A stretch of 52,171 nt of DNA from an uncultured Bacteroidales bacterium (GTDB lineage: Bacteria; Bacteroidota; Bacteroidia; Bacteroidales; UBA932): positions 1 through 52,171 of the forward strand of contig CAJOHK010000024.1 of assembly GCA_905234285.1 (NCBI GenBank). Reading direction: 5' to 3'. The notes beneath the pieces are model-generated. The model was not told where the DNA came from. It did no database searches and was given only the letters and a program-made list of their open reading frames with translations. The translations under genes were made by a program, and so were the position numbers. This document shows, in pieces, positions 49,891 to 52,171 of this stretch; the stretch's first letter is position 1, and each line of letters starts with the position of its first letter.

Positions 49891-50229
49891 ATGGCAGACG
49901 AACCTATCCGCATCCACAGGAAAGAAGCCGTGAGCATGGAAACATTGGTGTCCCAGTACATCAAGTCCATGAAACTGGCAGCCGGCCTCAATACCCAGCG
50001 CATCTTTGCCGCCTGGGACGCTTGTTCGGGTGCCGGCCCTTTCACGCTCAAACGTTTCTTCCGCGGCGGTAAACTCTACATTACGCTCAACTCCTCCGTC
50101 ATTCGCAACCAGCTTTATTTCCAAAAAGAAGCGCTGGTAGAAAAAATGAACGAGTTCCTTTCCCGGGACGAGCTGTTTACGGCCGATAATCGCAGTGTAA
50201 GTTTCGTTCAGGAACTGATTTTGAAGTAA
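49891..50229 (+). CDS. DUF721 (DciA-like) protein
   Basis: A 112-residue protein with the DUF721 domain. AWDACSGAGPFTLKRFFRGGKLYITLNSSVIRNQLYFQKEALVEKMNEFL shows the strand-helix pattern with the typical NS.....QL....... motif. DUF721 includes DciA, the ancestral loader of the DnaB helicase; the Bacteroidota members are shorter. The position directly behind recF supports a DNA-replication role. Confidence 0.85.
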   Translation: MADEPIRIHRKEAVSMETLVSQYIKSMKLAAGLNTQRIFAAWDACSGAGPFTLKRFFRGGKLYITLNSSVIRNQLYFQKEALVEKMNEFLSRDELFTADNRSVSFVQELILK

Positions 50230-50238
50230 GAACCCTTC

Positions 50239-50733
50239 GTGCGTAGCCGCCTTTCATATCTGCTGCTGGCCCTGTGCCTGCTTTGGCCCGTTTCCGCTGC
50301 TGCCCAGCGGGATTCATCGGCCGTGGCGCTGGCCGATTCAGTAGTGGCCTATGCCCGCTCATTCCTGGGCCAGCCCTATAAACTGGGCGCCTCCGGTCCC
50401 ACGGAATTTGACTGCTCCAGCTATACCCGCTACGTGTTCAAACACTTTGGCTACGACATTACCGCCTATTCCCAGGTACAGTTCCGGGAGGGCCGCGAAG
50501 TCCCGTCCTACTCCGATTTGCAAACCGGCGATTTGGTTTTCTTTGGCAAACGTGCCGGCGTCCGTACCATCGGACACGTGGGCATTGTGGTTTCGGTAGA
50601 CCGGGAGCGGGGGAGTTTTACCTTTATCCACGCCTCGGTCAGAGGGGGAGTGATGGAGCAGAGCTCCTCCCATCCCTATTTCCTCATGCGATACGTTGGC
50701 GCCCGGCGTCTCCTGCCGGATCAGGAAGAGTAA
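50239..50733 (+). CDS. NlpC/P60-family peptidoglycan hydrolase
   Basis: A 164-residue secreted protein with a signal peptide (..WPVSAAAQ) and an NlpC/P60 domain: FDCSSYTRYVFKHFG (catalytic Cys, about residue 56), GHVGIVVSVD (His) and FIHAS (third residue). Such enzymes cut D-Glu-diaminopimelate bonds in the peptidoglycan stem. The start is GTG at 50239, 9 bases after the DUF721 stop. Its last 50 bases overlap the convergent MATE transporter gene. Confidence 0.9.
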   Translation: MRSRLSYLLLALCLLWPVSAAAQRDSSAVALADSVVAYARSFLGQPYKLGASGPTEFDCSSYTRYVFKHFGYDITAYSQVQFREGREVPSYSDLQTGDLVFFGKRAGVRTIGHVGIVVSVDRERGSFTFIHASVRGGVMEQSSSHPYFLMRYVGARRLLPDQEE

Positions 50734-52081
50734 GATACTTTTTCCTGTGGATATACACCACGCCCTGAATCCAGATACAAAGCGAATAGACGCCATCGGC
50801 CGTCCAGCATACGGCTATGCTCGAATGTAGCATGCCGATGATAACAATGCAGTATACGGCATAGATGCAGAGGGCCACCACGTCGAAGCGGAGGCAGACA
50901 CGGGTATCTCCGGTTCCGGCGACAGACTGCAGATACACATTCCACGGCAAGGTAATAACGGTGGCGGCGCACATCACCCAAAGCGTGTGAACAGAAGCAT
51001 CAACCAGGCTGGGGATATCGGTAAACAGGCCGATGATAAAGTGCGGGCATAGGGCAAAGAATGCCAGCAGCGGCAGCATGGTAATGGCGCAAAGAATAAT
51101 CACCCTCCGGATAATCGGTGTAACGCCCTCGGGATGGCCTTCCCCTAGGATATTGCTCACCAGCGTTGCCGATGTAGAGGCAAAGGCCGCCGAGAAAACA
51201 AACGGCACCTCGGAGATACTCCGCACGATATTGGCGATAGCCAGCTCCTCCTCTCCCAAATGTTCGATGAAGAGGAAGAAAAGCAGCCACACGGAGACGT
51301 TGAGCACGTACTCCACCATAACCCAGGAGGCTGTGGAAAACAGTTGCTTGAGCTCCTTCCATACGGGTTTGACCATCTTCTGCAGGCCGTATTTCCTGTC
51401 GGCCGTAATGGCGGCCCATATCACAAAGAAGAGGAAAGAAATGCCCTCCGAGATGGTAGAGGCCAAAGCGGCACCCTTGATGCCCATTTCCGGCGCTCCC
51501 AGGTGACCGAAGATGAGCACCCAGTCCAAAAGGATGTTGCTGCCCACCAGCACCACTGAGTTCCAGGTGAGGCTCTCTGTCTCCTTAATCCCTACATAGA
51601 AAGCACGGAACAGGGCTGTCATAAAAGCAAAGAGCAGCCCCGGAATGCGCCAGTTCACGTAGATGAGGGCAGCATTGAAAATATTCTCCGATTTCAGGAG
51701 CCCCTTCAGAAGTGGCGGGGACAGAAAATAGGAAAGGACCATGGTCACAAGGGCCAGGGCCGACAGAAACCATACGCCCTGCCAGAAAACGCGCCCTATG
51801 GCACCGTAGCCCTTTCCGCTGTCGTAAGCCTCCCCGTTGCGCCGGCCGATGATGATCTGAACCCCGATGGAGAAGCCAAAGCCCAGCATGTACAGGATGG
51901 TGAAGTAGACTCCAGCAATGGCCGATGCGCCCAGTTCTATCTCTCCCACGCGCCCCAGGAAGGCCGTATCGGTCATTCCCAACAGCTCTTCCATTACCAG
52001 GGCTACCAGGATAGGGAATGTGATCCTCCAAATAGATTTGAAGGAATAACGTTGCGGGAGTATGTAGGACGAATTGGGCAT
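50684..52081 (-). CDS. MATE-family efflux transporter
   Basis: A 465-residue membrane protein with about 12 segments in two related halves. Recognisable segments are SIWRITFPILVALVMEELLGMTDTAFLGRVG and IGVQIIIGRRNGE in the first half, with equivalents in the second. MATE proteins export drugs or metabolites with Na+ or H+. The frame is open to 52159, but the ATG at 52081 gives the family start and follows the previous gene by 7 bases. Its end overlaps the NlpC/P60 gene on the other strand. Confidence 0.9.
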   Translation of the reverse strand: MPNSSYILPQRYSFKSIWRITFPILVALVMEELLGMTDTAFLGRVGEIELGASAIAGVYFTILYMLGFGFSIGVQIIIGRRNGEAYDSGKGYGAIGRVFWQGVWFLSALALVTMVLSYFLSPPLLKGLLKSENIFNAALIYVNWRIPGLLFAFMTALFRAFYVGIKETESLTWNSVVLVGSNILLDWVLIFGHLGAPEMGIKGAALASTISEGISFLFFVIWAAITADRKYGLQKMVKPVWKELKQLFSTASWVMVEYVLNVSVWLLFFLFIEHLGEEELAIANIVRSISEVPFVFSAAFASTSATLVSNILGEGHPEGVTPIIRRVIILCAITMLPLLAFFALCPHFIIGLFTDIPSLVDASVHTLWVMCAATVITLPWNVYLQSVAGTGDTRVCLRFDVVALCIYAVYCIVIIGMLHSSIAVCWTADGVYSLCIWIQGVVYIHRKKYLTLPDPAGDAGRQRIA

Positions 52082-52088
52082 TTTTAGG

Positions 52089-52171
52089 TTATCTTCCCCA
52101 GGTGTTGCCGGGGGTGTCTTTGATACGGATGTTATCTTCAGAAGAGAGGTTAGTGGCAATGGCAGAGAACA
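52089..52171 (-). CDS. C-terminal end of an unidentified gene (partial)
   Basis: On the minus strand, the frame entering from the window edge reads FSAIATNLSSEDNIRIKDT and ends GNTWGR followed by TAA at 52091-52089. The MATE gene starts 7 bases later on the same strand, so the two probably share an operon. The fragment is too short to identify. Confidence 0.4.
   Translation of the reverse strand, partial: FSAIATNLSSEDNIRIKDTPGNTWGR

Noticed and set aside
1..52171. tRNA genes
   Set aside because: Reading the intergenic stretches by eye, I found no cloverleaf with TTCGAATC-like T-arm sequences; gaps are too short for most.

Overview
The window reads as a chromosomal segment of a Bacteroidota member, most likely an uncultured gut-type Bacteroidales with a fairly high GC content for the phylum. 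Evidence: many upstream regions carry the Bacteroidota -7 box TAnnTTTG with a TTG/TTTG-like -33 element; lipoproteins and BtuG/BtuB-type surface receptors are abundant; there is a sphingolipid serine palmitoyltransferase, a LruC-domain lipoprotein, a DUF5020 channel and DUF1573/DUF4838 proteins. Almost all of it is coding, with genes often overlapping by 1-8 bases.

Layout. 1-1750: tail of a 5S rRNA with its terminator, then a fucose-isomerase-like gene and a Fur-family regulator. 1755-4449 (minus): SRP RNA, cytidine deaminase, RluA-type pseudouridine synthase, a cytoplasmic BspA-like leucine-rich-repeat protein and an unknown gene. 4507-12071: a cobalamin module in which a promoter and cobalamin riboswitch drive btuG-btuB, facing metH-metF, whose MetH needs cobalamin. 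12076-17685 (minus): serine palmitoyltransferase, a degenerate aspartokinase-like ACT protein, a porin, NamZ and a DUF3089 lipoprotein.

17798-23877: glnS followed by a small surface-glycan cluster (flippase and three GT2 glycosyltransferases). Two neighbouring glycosyltransferases carry unrelated repeat insertions at the equivalent place in the fold: a 141-bp palindromic element, and a 51-bp tandem array whose last unit holds a 29-bp duplication that splits the gene. 23933-27237: secA, broken into two frames by an apparent 7-base deletion. 27280-37557: a LruC-domain lipoprotein, then a candidate synthase-dependent exopolysaccharide operon (HEAT-repeat membrane protein, PgaC-like synthase, PgaA-like TPR/beta-barrel exporter, DUF4838 lipoprotein, DUF1573 lipoprotein).

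37681-41260 (minus): nucleobase/nucleoside uptake (two NCS2 permeases and a Tsx-like channel). 41390-47210 (minus): a tightly packed seven-gene run of esterase, GT4, HPr-kinase-like ATPase, S26-like peptidase, PqqD-type peptide-binding protein, ABC exporter and MntP, resembling a RiPP maturation/export set without a visible precursor. 47267-52171: YebC, a TPR membrane protein, recF, a DUF721 protein, an NlpC/P60 hydrolase, a MATE transporter and the last codons of one more gene.

The best candidates for new biology are the repeat-disrupted glycosyltransferases, the exopolysaccharide operon and the PqqD/kinase/peptidase/ABC operon. All functions are read from sequence motifs without database searches.
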